Source: Cyrtodaria siliqua (taxonomy: Eukaryota; Mollusca; Bivalvia; Adapedonta; Hiatellidae). Taken from it: DNA of 64,000 nt. The stretch covers positions 20,061 to 84,060 of the forward strand of contig JAWPHD010011431.1 in the NCBI GenBank assembly GCA_037043455.1, given 5' to 3'. A model generated the notes under the pieces. It saw nothing but the letters and a program-made list of their open reading frames with translations. It was not told the origin of the DNA and made no database searches. The translations under genes and the position numbers were made by a program. The first letter of the stretch is position 1. Every line of letters starts with the position of its first letter. Shown in pieces: positions 21,716 to 33,649 of this stretch.

Positions 21716-22044
21716 AATGTAGAAATAAAAGGTTAGCAATAGCACATGTAATATTTAACTAAAACTCTCTGAATTAGCATGCTCATCCTTATATCTGGTA
21801 TTTCACCTGCCCAAAATAATATTTTTCAAAAGTTGTGATCACCCTAGATGATTTAAACAGGCATTTAAATTGTTAAGAACTTGGCAAAGACCCCGTATCG
21901 ACATATATTAGTCATTGAGGAGCAGCCACTGTAACAACAAATCTCTGAATTTCTTAGGAAGTTCAAAAGTTCAGTTTCACTGAGGCGCAACTCAATATCA
22001 TATGCAATGTTATTATGTAAACCACTGGCAGCCATTTTAGAAGT
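21716..22044. other. Non-coding stretch
   Basis: Nothing recognised. The left limit of the ZRANB1-like duplicate lies at its right end. Confidence 0.4.
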
Positions 22045-23104
22045 CTCTGATATCCTCGTCTCTCATTGCAGACATTCCACCTATTGCACCTGCCCCATCG
22101 TGTAAGATTAAGGCATCATTTCTAAATTTGTTTTGATTTTTGTTTTGAGTACCCTTGGATGCAGGGGCTATGATAGAGAACTTTGACCACGATTTGAACC
22201 AGGTGAGGATTGGCCAGCAATATGTTCATTTATAGGAGAAACTTGTCCAGATCTGTTATATTTCGGTGATGTCTGCCCCGCTTGATTACTTGGTGAACTT
22301 CGTCCACAATAAGAACCATACGGAATAATATGACTTTCATTACATTTGTTTGTATTACTTTGAGATGTTGGTAAGGACTTATTTTTGGGGGAATTTTGCC
22401 CTGAGCTAAATCTATTACTATTGTGGGAATTTTTAATAGGTTTTCGTTGTTCATTTTCATTTTGGGTATTGCTTGGTGAAGTTCGACCTGACTTAATATT
22501 TTCCTGATTTTTACTGTCTACGTGCAATGCAAGTCTTGAATCATTTCGTGATAAAGACTCCCCCGTGTCTGTCTTTCCGGTACATATTTGCCCCTTCGGA
22601 ATCTTGCAAATGATGCACTGTTTGGCATACATACAATGTTCATATGTACATGCTTTACATGGCCATTTCTTAATTTCTATACATTGAACTCGGCGAAGTA
22701 GCCTGTCTTGAAACTGCGGCACTTTCGGATGCTGCTGCTGTAGTTTTTATTGACAAAGGTTTTTGAAAGTCTTTATCTGGTGTAGAGCCAGCTGCAGAAC
22801 TTACTTCTTGCCTACTTTGAGAACTGCATCCAGCATATTTTAAGGCTGTTGAAAAATTCAACAATGTACACACTAAACAATCCCATTTCTGTTCTGTCTT
22901 TATTTGACGTCATGATTCTGAATTGCGGGCGTCTAACTCGGCGACTTTGTAGATATCCTGCTCAGCATTCTCGAAGTCTGTGATGACTTCTAATGGTCTC
23001 CGGCCATGACATAGTACACATTTCTTTGAGATCGGGTAGTTTTTGTAGGTACAGTACTCACAGTCCCACTTATTATCCTCGGATATGTTGCCAAAACGTG
23101 TAAC
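22045..23104 (-). pseudogene. ZRANB1/TRABID-like exon 2, decayed copy A with third NZF finger
   Basis: Homologous to 54397-55326 at DNA level, starting after the same acceptor (TTTATTTTCTTCAG). It encodes the first NZF finger (WDCEYCTYKNYP...). A lost G then creates TGA just before the second finger, in which one zinc ligand is Tyr (LKYAGC instead of LKCAGC). A frameshift precedes a third finger (WPCKACTYEHCMYAKQCIIC) and an SP/NQ-rich linker (22168-22722 frame) that copy B lacks. Another lost base gives TAG near 22170, and homology stops near 22045, before the ankyrin ubiquitin-binding domain. Flanking intron sequence is also shared, so this is a DNA-level duplicate and not a retrocopy. Confidence 0.85.
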
Positions 23105-23480
23105 ACCTGAAGAAAATAAATCAGGAACAATGTTTCACCATAACGTTTGCAGGAATAGTGTTTAACATTCACATCAACACATGTTAGATTATAGTGAAAT
23201 ACTCATTATAGACAACAATATGTTACAAATTAAAAAAAAACTAAAAAAACTATAAAAAAATATAAAAAAAAACAAAAGAAAATAAAAAAAAATGAAAAAA
23301 TAAAAAAATATATCAAAAAAAATAAAAAAAATAAAAAAATGAAAAAAAATTAAATATTTAAAAAAAAAATATATAAAAAAAAATATAAAATTAACAAATA
23401 AAACACAAAATAATAAAAACAAAACATTAAAGATCCACTGACACCATTTAAATTGCATATTGTTATATATTTTCATATTT
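23105..23480. repeat. Duplicated intron segment and A-rich low-complexity tract
   Basis: 23105-23235 matches the intron flank at 55327-55450. 23225-23420 is almost pure A with scattered T/G; a homologous A-rich tract lies at 55448-55545. The minus-strand Phe-rich ORF here is an artefact. Confidence 0.85.
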
Positions 23481-26329
23481 AAATCAACAAAATGAATTGA
23501 ATGGTAAAAAAACTGAAATAAAAAAAGCTTTGAAAAAGAAATACTTGTAAAAACAACAGGTATATTTCACTTCAAGATGGAGTTACCTCCCCTTCATGTT
23601 AATTTTGCCCTATAGATGGCGATCCACGCTGATGACGTAGATTCCGCCATGCAGAAATTTCCCTCTTGAGGTACAGGTACGATTTATCATAGACATACAT
23701 GGATTTATCATATAACTATTCTGACAAAAATAACATGGAGGAAGAATTGTTGGACAATGTGATCGAGAATGAGTTCGTTGTACAGCCGTACATGTATGAG
23801 CCACAGCCTGTTGCAAAACAACACGCTTATCAGTCTGAATCTAAAAGTGATGACCGACTTCAACGCTTTGCCTGATTGCAGAGCGAATCAGACATACCGA
23901 CTGGTAATTATATTTTGTAATCGCGTATGATAATTACGTATTGTTTGCTAATCCATTTAAGTATGACAGGGACGTGAGTAAGTCCAATTACGTTGTTTGT
24001 TCTGTAAAATGAAACCGTTCGATGGCTGTCTTACCCCATCCACCAACGTGACGATGCATCGTACATTTCGTTCTTGTTCATTGCCGACATATTGTCAAGG
24101 TTTATATGTTTTTCAGTAGCATTAGTTTAAATGACTGGTAGGCCTAACATGTGTGAAAAAGAGTCGAATCGCAATCTCTAGAGTTTATGTCTGCTGTGAC
24201 AATCGATTGTTCCGCACCCACTAAAGTCACGACGCATCGCCCTTTTTGTTATTGTTTATTGCCGAAGTATGTGTCACTGTGTTGTGTTTTGGCATATATT
24301 ACCTTCATGTTTTTAGATAAAGTGACCTTGTATGACTAAATGAATTCTGGTCACCGTAATCAAATGCCTGCAAATTGATTTCTTTTATTATAAAGTGCCA
24401 GTCTAAAACATTTTCATTTTGAAAAACAGTACTTATTTAAAATATGATTTTGCTTGGTCTACAAAGATTAGTGTTTCTTTCAATTACAGGTGTGGCTGTA
24501 CCCACGGCAGTGCCATGAAAACACAAAATGACGTTCTGAAATGTTGCAGAGATTATGGGGAAATAGCTTAAAGTGACAGTCTGCATCGCAGAAACTCGTG
24601 TGTTTGAAGGAAACTGCCTCAAACCTGAGGTTCTTGAAGTGGCGGGAATTGCAAAATGTTGTTGACATTTTGAAATGATACTACATGTACAACTATATTT
24701 GAATATATTCTTACTTGAGAAATAAAACCTTATACTTTACTGTGCTGTATTTTCATTATTTATTTTTCTCCAACATATTGTATTTATAAGTCCAGCAGTA
24801 TTTTAGGATCAACGGATGATGGTTCCAAATTTATAGAATGACTCCGTTGTAAAAAGCTAGAATGTGTAACCAAAAATCAACTCCGTATTCAACATATTTT
24901 TTTGATCTCAGCTATAGTTTTTTTAATAGGGCTCTATCTTAGATATAGTATGTTCTAAAAATAAACTGAAACGCTCAATGATTTCACACTATACAAGTTA
25001 TGTCTGACATCGTATTGACAGGTTTACACAGTGTATGTGACGTCACTGAGCTTTAGCCCAGATATCCCTATTCTATTTAAGTAATCGTGTGCACTCCTAA
25101 GAATATTACACGCACCATAGACCTACACAAAACAAGCATCGGAAGTACATCATGTGATGTGTTTTATGACTCTTAGCTGCAGTCATGCTGTACCTTTGGT
25201 GGGACTAATCAGTGGTTTATGACCTTGTTATGCAATAGCTACTGACAGTTTGCCGGTGTTGTGAATAACCATGTTCGTTTCATTGCATACTCGTAATTTA
25301 AAAGTTACTTTTTGTGTTGGATAATTATACAGTAAGTAAGTAAGTAATATTTTATACATGTCAAAGCGGATCTATTAGGAAACTACTGTACAGTACTGCA
25401 TTATCCCAACCAACAATAATAATTAATATAATAAATAATACATGTTCTAAACATAAGTGAATCTGAAAGTGGAAATGTTCATTTATAATGTTCATAATGG
25501 TTTAAATAGTGTAAATTTCACCGGTCACTTTTTGGATCCATAAGCGAGTCAACTCAAAAGCACCGAAGTTAAAACACAAACAAATAATAACAGCATGGGA
25601 TATTTATCATGTTTCGATTTCCATTTATGGATGAAATGCCCACTGATAAGTATATGCATATAGTCTTCGTGCATTTTTCTACAAGATACGTTTCGAGATT
25701 TGATAAATAGTCGTCGAAGTCTGAGCTAAATATAAAGCAAACTGACATACTTTTACTTTCGTTCAGAGCTCTTATATATAATCACTTTGAACCCTTTGCT
25801 CTCGTGGTATTGCATCCAAACGTAACACAGTGAACCATTTTCCAATAGTTATCTAATATAATAATACAAAATAAGTTGTCACATAAAAATAATAAATATA
25901 TGATGTCTTCTCGAAATTACCATGCATGAATACAACAGATGACAACCAGGCCATAAGGTCAATGGCAGAATCTACGTCATCACGCAAAGTGCGCGCGGAA
26001 ACTGCCGAATTGTTCCGGACTTTCACGAAGACAAATTTATTTATTAAAATCATCTTTTCTCCTCTAAATAATATTTTTTGTGGTTGGCAGCTATTCCTAA
26101 GTTTTTATATTAGTATATCGTATATTTATATAAATGGGGTGTATTAACTTGGAAGGAGATCTTTAATAAAAAAAATAATATTAAAATAAAAATATAAAAA
26201 TAAATAAATCAATAATACAAAAGTTGAACCTACAACAAAGTTAAGGAACAAAAAAATATGCCTCCAGAGAAATTTTAACCCACGACGCCTGGAGTTTTCA
26301 TTGTACATTACCAAATATTGAGAAAGGGC
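23481..26329. other. Unique-looking non-coding stretch
   Basis: No gene is confidently recognised. A weak ~170-bp duplication (24024-24110 versus 24198-24290, sharing CATTGCCGA and ACG.TGCATCG phrases) is visible. Small ORFs at 24437-24668 and 25926-26147 have no recognisable domain. 25960-26035 is locally GC-rich, with CGTCATCAC and GTGCGCGCGG, and could be regulatory. Confidence 0.4.
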
Positions 26330-26965
26330 CGCAACCATAACTCCGGTGTTACTGGTTCGCTCTAGCTGGTTTTTAAACTCATCCGAGCTTTCATTGATAT
26401 CAAAAATCTGACCAAGTTTGGGAAAGATCGAATACAAAATGAAGGTGCTAGAATGTTCACAAGGCTAAAAATTGCATTTTTCAATAATTCAAGGGCATAT
26501 AACTCCGGTGTTCCTGGTCCGATAGCTGTTTTTTTAATTTGTTCGAGCTTTTATTGATATTAACAATCTGTGCAAGTTTGGTTAAGATCAAATAATAAAT
26601 GATGATGCTAGAGTGTTCACAAGGCAGAAAATGGCATTTTCCGGAAAAGACAAGGGCCATTACTCTGGCGTTAATAACCCAATTCAGCTGGTTTTCAAAC
26701 TTGTACGAGCTTTCATTGATATTAACAATCTCTGCAAGTTCGGTAAAGATCAAATAATAAATGAAGGTGCTAGATTGTTCACAAGCCTTAATATGGCATT
26801 TTTCAGCAAAACAAGGGCAATAACTCCGGTGAAATTAATCTGATCTGGCTGATTTTCGAACTTGTCCGAGCTTTTATTAATAAAAGTTTCGTAAAGATCC
26901 GATTAATAATAAGGTGTTGGATAATTGAGTGTTCACAAGGCAAATGTAACGGACGACGGACGGAC
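26330..26965. repeat. ~162-bp satellite array (diverged units)
   Basis: About four units with TAACTCCGGTGTT, GCTGGTTTTCAAACT, CGAGCTTTCATTGATATTAA, CAATCT and AAGTTTGGTAAAGATC. It ends in a GGACGACGGACGGACGA run near 26945-26965. Same family and strand as the arrays at 33650, 37900, 51660, 53600 and 60180. Confidence 0.88.
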
Positions 26966-27039
26966 GAAAGGCGGAAAACTCGTCATCCCATACACGCCTA
27001 CTAAACAATGTCTCCAGCTCAAAAACGAGCAATCGTAAA

Positions 27040-27094
27040 ATGAGAGAAAGCAACATCCGAGCTAGAGACATCGTCAAGAAATGGCTGTCAAAAT
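27040..27094 (+). pseudogene. Exon-1-like segment of the ZRANB1-like gene, opposite orientation
   Basis: On the plus strand ATG opens an 18-codon segment (MRESNIRARDIVKKWLSK) ending with one base before GTGAAT. It matches the proposed exon 1 of copy B (55983-55929, minus) with conservative changes (Q/E, M/I, A/S), and similarity extends ~100 bp on both sides. It points away from the copy A exon 2 on the minus strand (22045-23104), so the pair cannot be spliced. An inversion, or a further gene copy running rightwards, is implied. Confidence 0.6.
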
Positions 27095-27239
27095 GTGAAT
27101 ATGACCCATGTTTAAGCTATTTTTTATTGTTTTAAGACAAATCGGAGATTGTCATGCTCCGGGTATAAAAAAATGAGATATAGGGTCCTATAGAAACAAC
27201 AGCGTCCGCACTGTACTGCAAACAAGGCCTTGAAAATAC

Positions 27240-28385
27240 AATGAAGGAGACAAAAAACAAAAGAAAGGGTGGTGAAGACAGGTTTACCGACTGGGAACGG
27301 TCAGTAGGCAATAAGGCCTACTGGTTAGCTTGAATCGATTTTATATGCGCACAATCCTCGCTATTATCCTGTCTTCAGCGCCCAAATAGACAAGACAGTG
27401 TAAACAAAACTACATCCCATCAGAAGGAATTTTCTAACAATAAAGTCCACATCCAGAGAAACTAACTAAAGAAACACATACAAAAAAATAATAAACATCT
27501 CAGGATGTATCCAGAATCGTACTGAACAACCATAGTAGTTGCAGCTAAAGAGAAAACCAACCTGGGGTACGACCAGAAAACTCGAGAGACGAAAGCGCAT
27601 GCACCCACCTCCCTTAGTTTGGGTTTCAGTAGGTACAATCATAGAGTCCCAAGAGGTAGTCCAGTCATCGCACAAGTGAAAAGTGAAGCGTAATGACTGA
27701 CTGTAGAGGGGTCAATCAATAAACATGCAGTGCGCTGTAAAACCAAAGGGTTATATCCTTTTCTGACTAACTTCCTGATTTAATTTGTAAAGCGGTCAGG
27801 AAACCCGTCAGACCCCTTTAACTTTCGAAGTTTATAGACCACATCTCCATAAAAAGAGGGTTGTGATATGCCTAGTCGCAGAAGTGTTTTAAGGTTGGTG
27901 TTGGTCTTTACCAGCAGGCCCTCGTTGCGGCGGAAAAATTTAGAGTAAGATCTACGTAGTTTGTGATAACGAAAACCTAGCTGAAGAAGTTTACTTGAAA
28001 TAGCTTGATTTCGATCATTGAAGTCTATAACATCATTACACGCATAGCAAATCGAATGAGTTGGTAGATATACACCCCGTATGAGGTAGCACGAGGTACA
28101 TCTCCATCCAGGTGTGGATAGTTAACGATGTTAAAATTGAAATCATCTCTCTTATCATAGATGTTAGTATGAATACTATCATTTGAAATCGAGGTCTGGT
28201 GGATAAATGTTAGTAACCATATGAGCAAAAAACGGATTATCAATATTGAGTATGTCATCAAGATACCGAGAAGTATTATTAAATGCATCAATAATTTCAC
28301 GCTGGCTAGCAGGTGACAAACTAAACATAAAATCTCTTTCGTAAGCCCTGTTTTGTCTCCAGCTCTATTTAGTAGGCGTGCCATA
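27240..28385 (-). pseudogene. Penelope-like element fragment (RT C-terminus and tail)
   Basis: The minus strand encodes IYDKRDDFNFNIVNYPHLDG and DVPRATSYGVYIYQLIRFA (28090-28200), matching the same region of the RT at 2280-3971. A frame change is followed by KLLQLGFRYHKLRRSYSKF and GISQPSFYGDVVYKLRK. Upstream RT motifs A and B are lost in frame noise, although the YLDD region is recognisable near 28265. The tail (27240-27700) has phrases like the tail at 3972-4330 but is diverged, so this is a related subfamily. Confidence 0.75.
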
Positions 28386-28440
28386 AGCAGCTAAAATTGA
28401 TATCCCACATATGACAGGTAAACTCTATAATTAATAATAT

Positions 28441-28800
28441 ATTGTTGTGCTCCTATAGAAAGCATGGAACCATTCTGTTTCTGTCAAGAGTGGATACTGT
28501 TTGCATGATCACACATTTAGAGCAGGCAAGGAAACAGTCTGTTTCTGTCCAGTGTGGATACTGTTTGCATGATCACACATTTAGACCAGACAAGGAACCA
28601 GTCTGTTTATGTCAAGTGTGGATCAAACTATGAGTAAGCATGGAACCAATCAGTTCTGCCACATGTGGACACTGTTTGCATAATCACACTTGGTGTAAGC
28701 ATGGAACCAGTATGTTTTTGTCAAGTGTGGATACTGTTTGCATGATCACACTTAAAATAAGCCAAGAATCAGTCAGTTTCTACCAATCTGTTTTTGTGAT
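28441..28800. repeat. ~78-bp minisatellite, about five units
   Basis: Units carry AGCATGGAACCA, GTCTGTTTCTGTCAAGTGTGG and ATACTGTTTGCATGATCACAC. The flank 28385-28460 is also present at 56030-56105, where only the first bases of a unit remain. Confidence 0.88.
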
Positions 28801-28859
28801 GAAAAACACAACATTTGTATTAAAACAAGAGGTCAATGACTTTGAAGCTCTACTGATAG

Positions 28860-29997
28860 GTTTGATAGCTAGATAAGCATCCTATGAAGTTTCATGAAAA
28901 TCTGTCAAGTAGTTTCAGAGGAATATTCGCTACAAGTTTTTACTATATAACACTATGTAAGCAAAGATGGCTGCTGGCAGCCATGTTTATTTATAAATGT
29001 CAATGATTTTCGGCAAGGACCAGCATCATGTCATGCTGATTAGTCCCAGATCAATATCACTTGTAGTTTTCAAGAAGTAGCTACAAACTTGTTTTTTTTA
29101 ATATATTTTTAGCCGTGGCGGCCATCTTGAATTGCCTGCCGACCTGAATTGAATTGAATTGAATGTTGTTTAACGGCTCATCAACACAGCATAGATTATT
29201 TAGAGCCGCCCCAGAGAGAGGGGAAGGATACATAGGAATCCGGGAACCTGCCCTACTCTTATTATCGAATAGATTCCTATGGTTCTTTAACGTGCTCGGA
29301 GGATAGACCGATACACGGGACCGCCCTGTTTACGTCCCCATCCGACGGACGAGGCTAAGGTAAAGTGTCTTGCCCAAGAACACACCGACGGAACTCAGTG
29401 GCACCACGGAGGATTGAACCCGGGGCCTCCGGTTACAAATCTGCCGCGCTACCGACTGCGCCACGCCAGCCCCTCTGCCGACCTGAAATTTTGCTAGGAT
29501 CAATTAGACTTCAAGTGAAACATTACTCTGAAGTTTCATGAAAATCTGTAAAGTAGTTTCAGAGGAGTAGTCGCTGCAATGTTTTACTATATAACTCTTG
29601 TAAACAACCCGGCAGCCATGTTTAACGTCGAATCGAAATAATTTTTGAAAAGGATCAACGTCATGTCATGTTGATCACTTTAGGAAAGTCCCATATCAAT
29701 ACCACTTATAGTTTTCAAGAAAAAGTCGCTACAAACTTATTTTTATAAAATTTATTTTTTTAGCCGTTATCTTGAATTTCTGGCCGACCTGAAATTTTGC
29801 TAGGATCAACTAGACATCAAGAGCAACATTCCTGTGAAGTATGAAAATCCGTCAAGTAGTTTCAGAGGAGTAGTCGCTATAATTTTGTATTATATAACTC
29901 TATGTAAACAAAGATGGCCGCTGGCGGTTATGTTTAGTGTCGAATCAAATTAGTTTTTGACTAGGATCAAGATCATGTCATGCTGATCATTTTAGAA
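28860..29997. repeat. ~300-bp tandem repeat, about three units, interrupted by a SINE
   Basis: Units carry GAAGTTTCATGAAAATCTGT, CAAGTAGTTTCAGAGGAGTA, AACAAAGATGGC.GC, ATCATGTCATGCTGATCA and GGCGGCCATCTTGAAT, then GCCGACCTGAAATTTTGC. The same family occurs at 56105-56628. Confidence 0.85.
29149..29474 (-). mobile_element. Full-length tRNA-derived SINE with 13-bp target duplication
   Basis: Flanked by perfect CTGCCGACCTGAA repeats (29136-29148 and 29475-29487). Read on the minus strand, the head is tRNA-like with box A (TGGCGCAGTCGG) and box B (GGTTCAATCC). A body with TTGGGCAAGACACTTTACC follows, then a tail of repeated ATTCA. The host unit is the ~300-bp repeat, and the uninterrupted site exists in the duplicate near 56400. 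Confidence 0.93.
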
Positions 29998-31510
29998 AAA
30001 CAAGAGGGTCAAGATGGCGCTAAATCTATCACCCGAGAACTGGCACATTATCGAACTTCTTCGAAATATTATGGTCATATACAATCTGTGCAAGTTTGGT
30101 TGATATTGTTCACGAAATGTGGCCTCTATTGTGTTAACAACATTGTCATAAAGACACTGAACAATTTTGGTAAAGATCAAATACAAAATGAAGGTGCTAG
30201 AGTGTAAAACTTGGGGCAGGGCCAAATGTTACCCCATGGCTACATGTAATATATGAGAGCTGTGTGCCTTGTGGTTTCAGAGAAGAAGATTTTTTAAGTG
30301 TTTCCCTATACGCCTATGTAAAACGTGTGACCACTGGGGCGGGGCAAAATGTAACCCCCATGGTCACCAGTTGAACAAACTTGGTAAAGGACCATAAGAG
30401 TATAGTAAATGCAAAATATTAAACCTCTAACTCTTGTAGTTCCCGAAAAGAAAACTTAAACGTTTTTCCTATAAAAGTCTATGTAAAAGTGTGACCCCTG
30501 GGCGGGGTCAAATTTGACCCCAAGGGTCACCATTCGAACAAACTTGGTAGAGGACCTTAAGCTTATTTCAAATGCAAAATATTAAACCTCTGGCTCTTGC
30601 AGTTTCAGAGAAGAATATTTTTTATGTTTTTCCCTATTCAAGTCTATGTAAAACTGTGACCCCCGGGGTGGGGTCAAATGTGACCCCAGGGTCAACATTT
30701 GAACAAACTTGGTAAAGGACCATAATCCTACAGTAAATGCAAAATATTAAACCTCTGGCTCTTGTAGTTCCAGAGAAGACGATTTTTTAATTTGTTACCT
30801 ACACAAGTCTATGTAAAACTGTGACAACCGGGCGTGGCCAAATTTGACATCAGGGTCACCATTTGAACAAACATGTTAGAGGACCATACGCCTATAGCAA
30901 ACGCAAAATATTAAACATCTGGCTCTAGCAGTTTCAGAGAATAAGATTTTTTTCCTATATAAATCTATGTAAAACTGTGACCCCCGGGGCGGAGCCAAAT
31001 TAGACCCCAAGGTCACCATTTGAACAAACTTAGTAGGGGACCATAAGCTGATGCTATATGTAATACATGAAAGCTCTGCGCCTTTTCATTTCAGAGGACA
31101 AGATTTTTCCTACATAAGTCTATGAAAAACATGCAAAATCTCAATATACAAAATTGGATTCCCCACGGCAAGGCCATTTTTGACCCAGAGACTTCATTTA
31201 AACAAATTTGTCTAGGCATTGGCGATCATTTTAAAAGAAAAACTGTCGAAATCTCTCCAGCAGTTCTTGAGAAGAAGATTTTTTAAAGTTTCGAACATAT
31301 ATCGTAATGGCGGCCATCTTGGATGTCGCGCTGACCTAATTTTAACAAATTTATAAAACATTCATCTAAGGATCATACTTGTGAAGATTGGTCAAAATTG
31401 GCAGAGCAGTTTCTGAGGAGAAGTCGTTTGAAGTAAAAGATAACGACGACGGACGACGGACGGACGGACGACGGACGAAGAGTGATCACAATAGATCACC
31501 TTGAGCTCTA
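29998..31510 (+). mobile_element. Hairpin-ended repeat element with ~167-bp tandem core, copy A
   Basis: Starts AACAAGAGGGTCAAGATGGC. A core of five to six ~167-bp units follows (GAACAAACTTGGTAAAGGACC, AAATGCAAAATATTAAACCT, CTGGCTCTTGTAGTTTCAGAG, ACTGTGACCCCCGGGGCGGG). It ends in a GACGGACGAC run and AGATCACCTTGAGC. A colinear copy is at 56628-58335, the 3' end alone at 11110-11299 and a 5' end at 36754. It has no coding content. The layout resembles pearl / Helentron-associated non-autonomous elements (inference). Confidence 0.7.
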
Positions 31511-33535
31511 CTAGTATGATTTGATTCAAAAATCATGAAACATGAACATGATAGAGGCCAACCCAAAGAAACATGTTTCCTATATATAATTCTATGTAAA
31601 CTTTGGGTTATCGTGGCGGCCATTTGAAATATTTGACGACAACAAAAAACACACACTTGATAGAGGCCAACAACAGGAACATGTATATGATATTTAACTA
31701 GAATGGAATAAGTGGTAATATGTCGTTTGATAAATGGCCTTAAATTTGACCTAAGTTTAGCCATGGTGGCCATCATTGATGACTGGAGGCCCCAAAAACA
31801 GAAATCTGAGGGAGATTAACCCAAAGATCATTGTGATTAAGTTTCATCAAAATCCTTCAAGCGGTTTCAGAAGATGTCATTTTTATCGTTTTCCTATATA
31901 ACTCTATGTAAACGTTGGGTCGCTGTGGCTTTGATTATTCGACGATAACTCAAAAACACAAACTTGATACAGACTAATCCAAAGAACATGTATACGATAT
32001 TTCACAAGAATGGAATAAGTGATTTCGGAGGAGATGCTGTTTGAAATTTGCTTAAATTTAAAATAATTTTAGCCATGGCGGCCATCTTGGGTGACCGGCA
32101 GCCGCGAAAATCACAATTCTGAGGGGGACAATCCTAAAGATCATTGTAATTAAGTTTCATCAAAATCCTTCAAGCAGTTTCAGAAAATATGTCATTTTTA
32201 ACGTTTTCCTATATAACTATATGTAAACTTTGGGTCGCTGTGGCGGCTATTTTGATTATTCGACGATAGACGAATAACGAAAAACACAAGCTTGATAGAG
32301 GCCAACCCAAGAAACATGGTTATGATATTTAACAAGAATGACACAAGTGGTTTCGGAGGATATGTCGTATGAAATTTCCTTAAATGTTACCTAATTTTAG
32401 CCATGGTGGCCATCTTGGTTGACTGGCGGCCGCGAAAAACATAAATCTGAGGGGGAATATCCTAAAGTTCATTGTAATGAAGTTTCATCAAAATCCTTCA
32501 AGCGGTTTCTAAGAAAATGTTATATTTAGCCTTTTCCTATATAACTCTATGTGAACAAAATTGAGTCGCCGTGGCGGCCATTTTAATAACTCGAAGATAA
32601 CGAAAAACACAAACTTGATAGAGGCCAACTCAAGGAACATGTTTATGGTATTTCACAATAATGGAATAGGTGGTTTCGGAGGATATTTCGTTTGAATACT
32701 CCTTAAATTTGACCTAGTTTTAGCCATGGCAGCCATCTTGAATGACTGGCAGCCGCAAAAAACATAAATCTGAGAGGGACTGTTCCAAAGATCATTTTGA
32801 TTTAAGTTTCATCAAAATCCTTCAAGTTGTTTCAGGGAAGATGTCATTTTTAATGTTTTACTATATATAACTCTATGTAAACTTTGGATCGCTGTGGCGG
32901 CCATTTTGATTATTCGACGATAACGAAAAACACAAACTTGATAGAGGCCAACCTAAGAAACATGTTTGTGATATTTCTCAAGAATGAAATAATCGTTTTC
33001 GTCGGAGATGTCGTTTGAAATTTCCTTAAATTTGACATAATTTTAGCCATGGCGGCCATCTTGGAAGATTGGCAGCCGCAAAAAAACACAATTCGAAGGG
33101 GGGCTATCCTAAAGATCATTGTAATGAAGTTTCATCTAAATCCTTCGAGCTTTTTCAGAAAAAATATGTAATTCTTAACGTTTTCCTATATAACTCTATG
33201 TAAACTTTGGATTAGTCGACGATAACGAAAATCACAAACTTGATAGAGGCTAACCCAAGGAACATGTTTATGATATTTCACAATAATGGTACATAAGTGG
33301 TTTCGGAGATGTCGTTTGAAATTTCCTTAAATTTGATCTAGTTTTAGACATGGCGGCCATCTTGGATCACAGGCGGCGTGAGAGGGACTATCCCAAAGAT
33401 CATTGTGATTTAAGTTTCATCAAAATCATTCAAGCGGTTTCAGAGAAGATGTCAGTTTTCCTATATAACTCTTATGTCAACTTTGGGTCGCTCTGGCAGC
33501 CATTTTGATTATTCGACGATAGACAAATTGAAATA
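31511..33535. repeat. ~330-bp satellite array, copy A
   Basis: About six units with TTCATCAAAATCCTTCAAGC, CCTATATAACTCTATGTAAA, TTATTCGACGATAACGAAAA, CACAAACTTGATAGAGGCC and GCCATGGCGGCCATCTTGG. The colinear array is at 58336-60050. Each unit carries a YY1-like GCCATCTTG/AAGATGGC core. Confidence 0.9.
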
Positions 33536-33649
33536 AACGAAACAAAGAAATGACAAAACTTTAAAAAAAAATCAATCAATATAAAAAATAAAATAAAAAG
33601 GTCGAAAAACATCAACATTTACTTAAAATAATAATATAAAAATAAGGCT

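Noticed and set aside
20519..21736. Repetitive-protein ORFs
   Set aside because: Directly explained by the ~21-bp minisatellite unit; no start context or flanking coding signal.
23189..23476. Phe-rich hydrophobic 95-residue ORF resembling a membrane protein
   Set aside because: Minus-strand translation of an A-rich low-complexity tract shared with the 55.5-kb duplicate.
25926..26147. 73-codon ORF with a polar N-terminal half
   Set aside because: Locally GC-rich and tempting as a first exon, but no convincing donor and no homologous segment in the duplicate.
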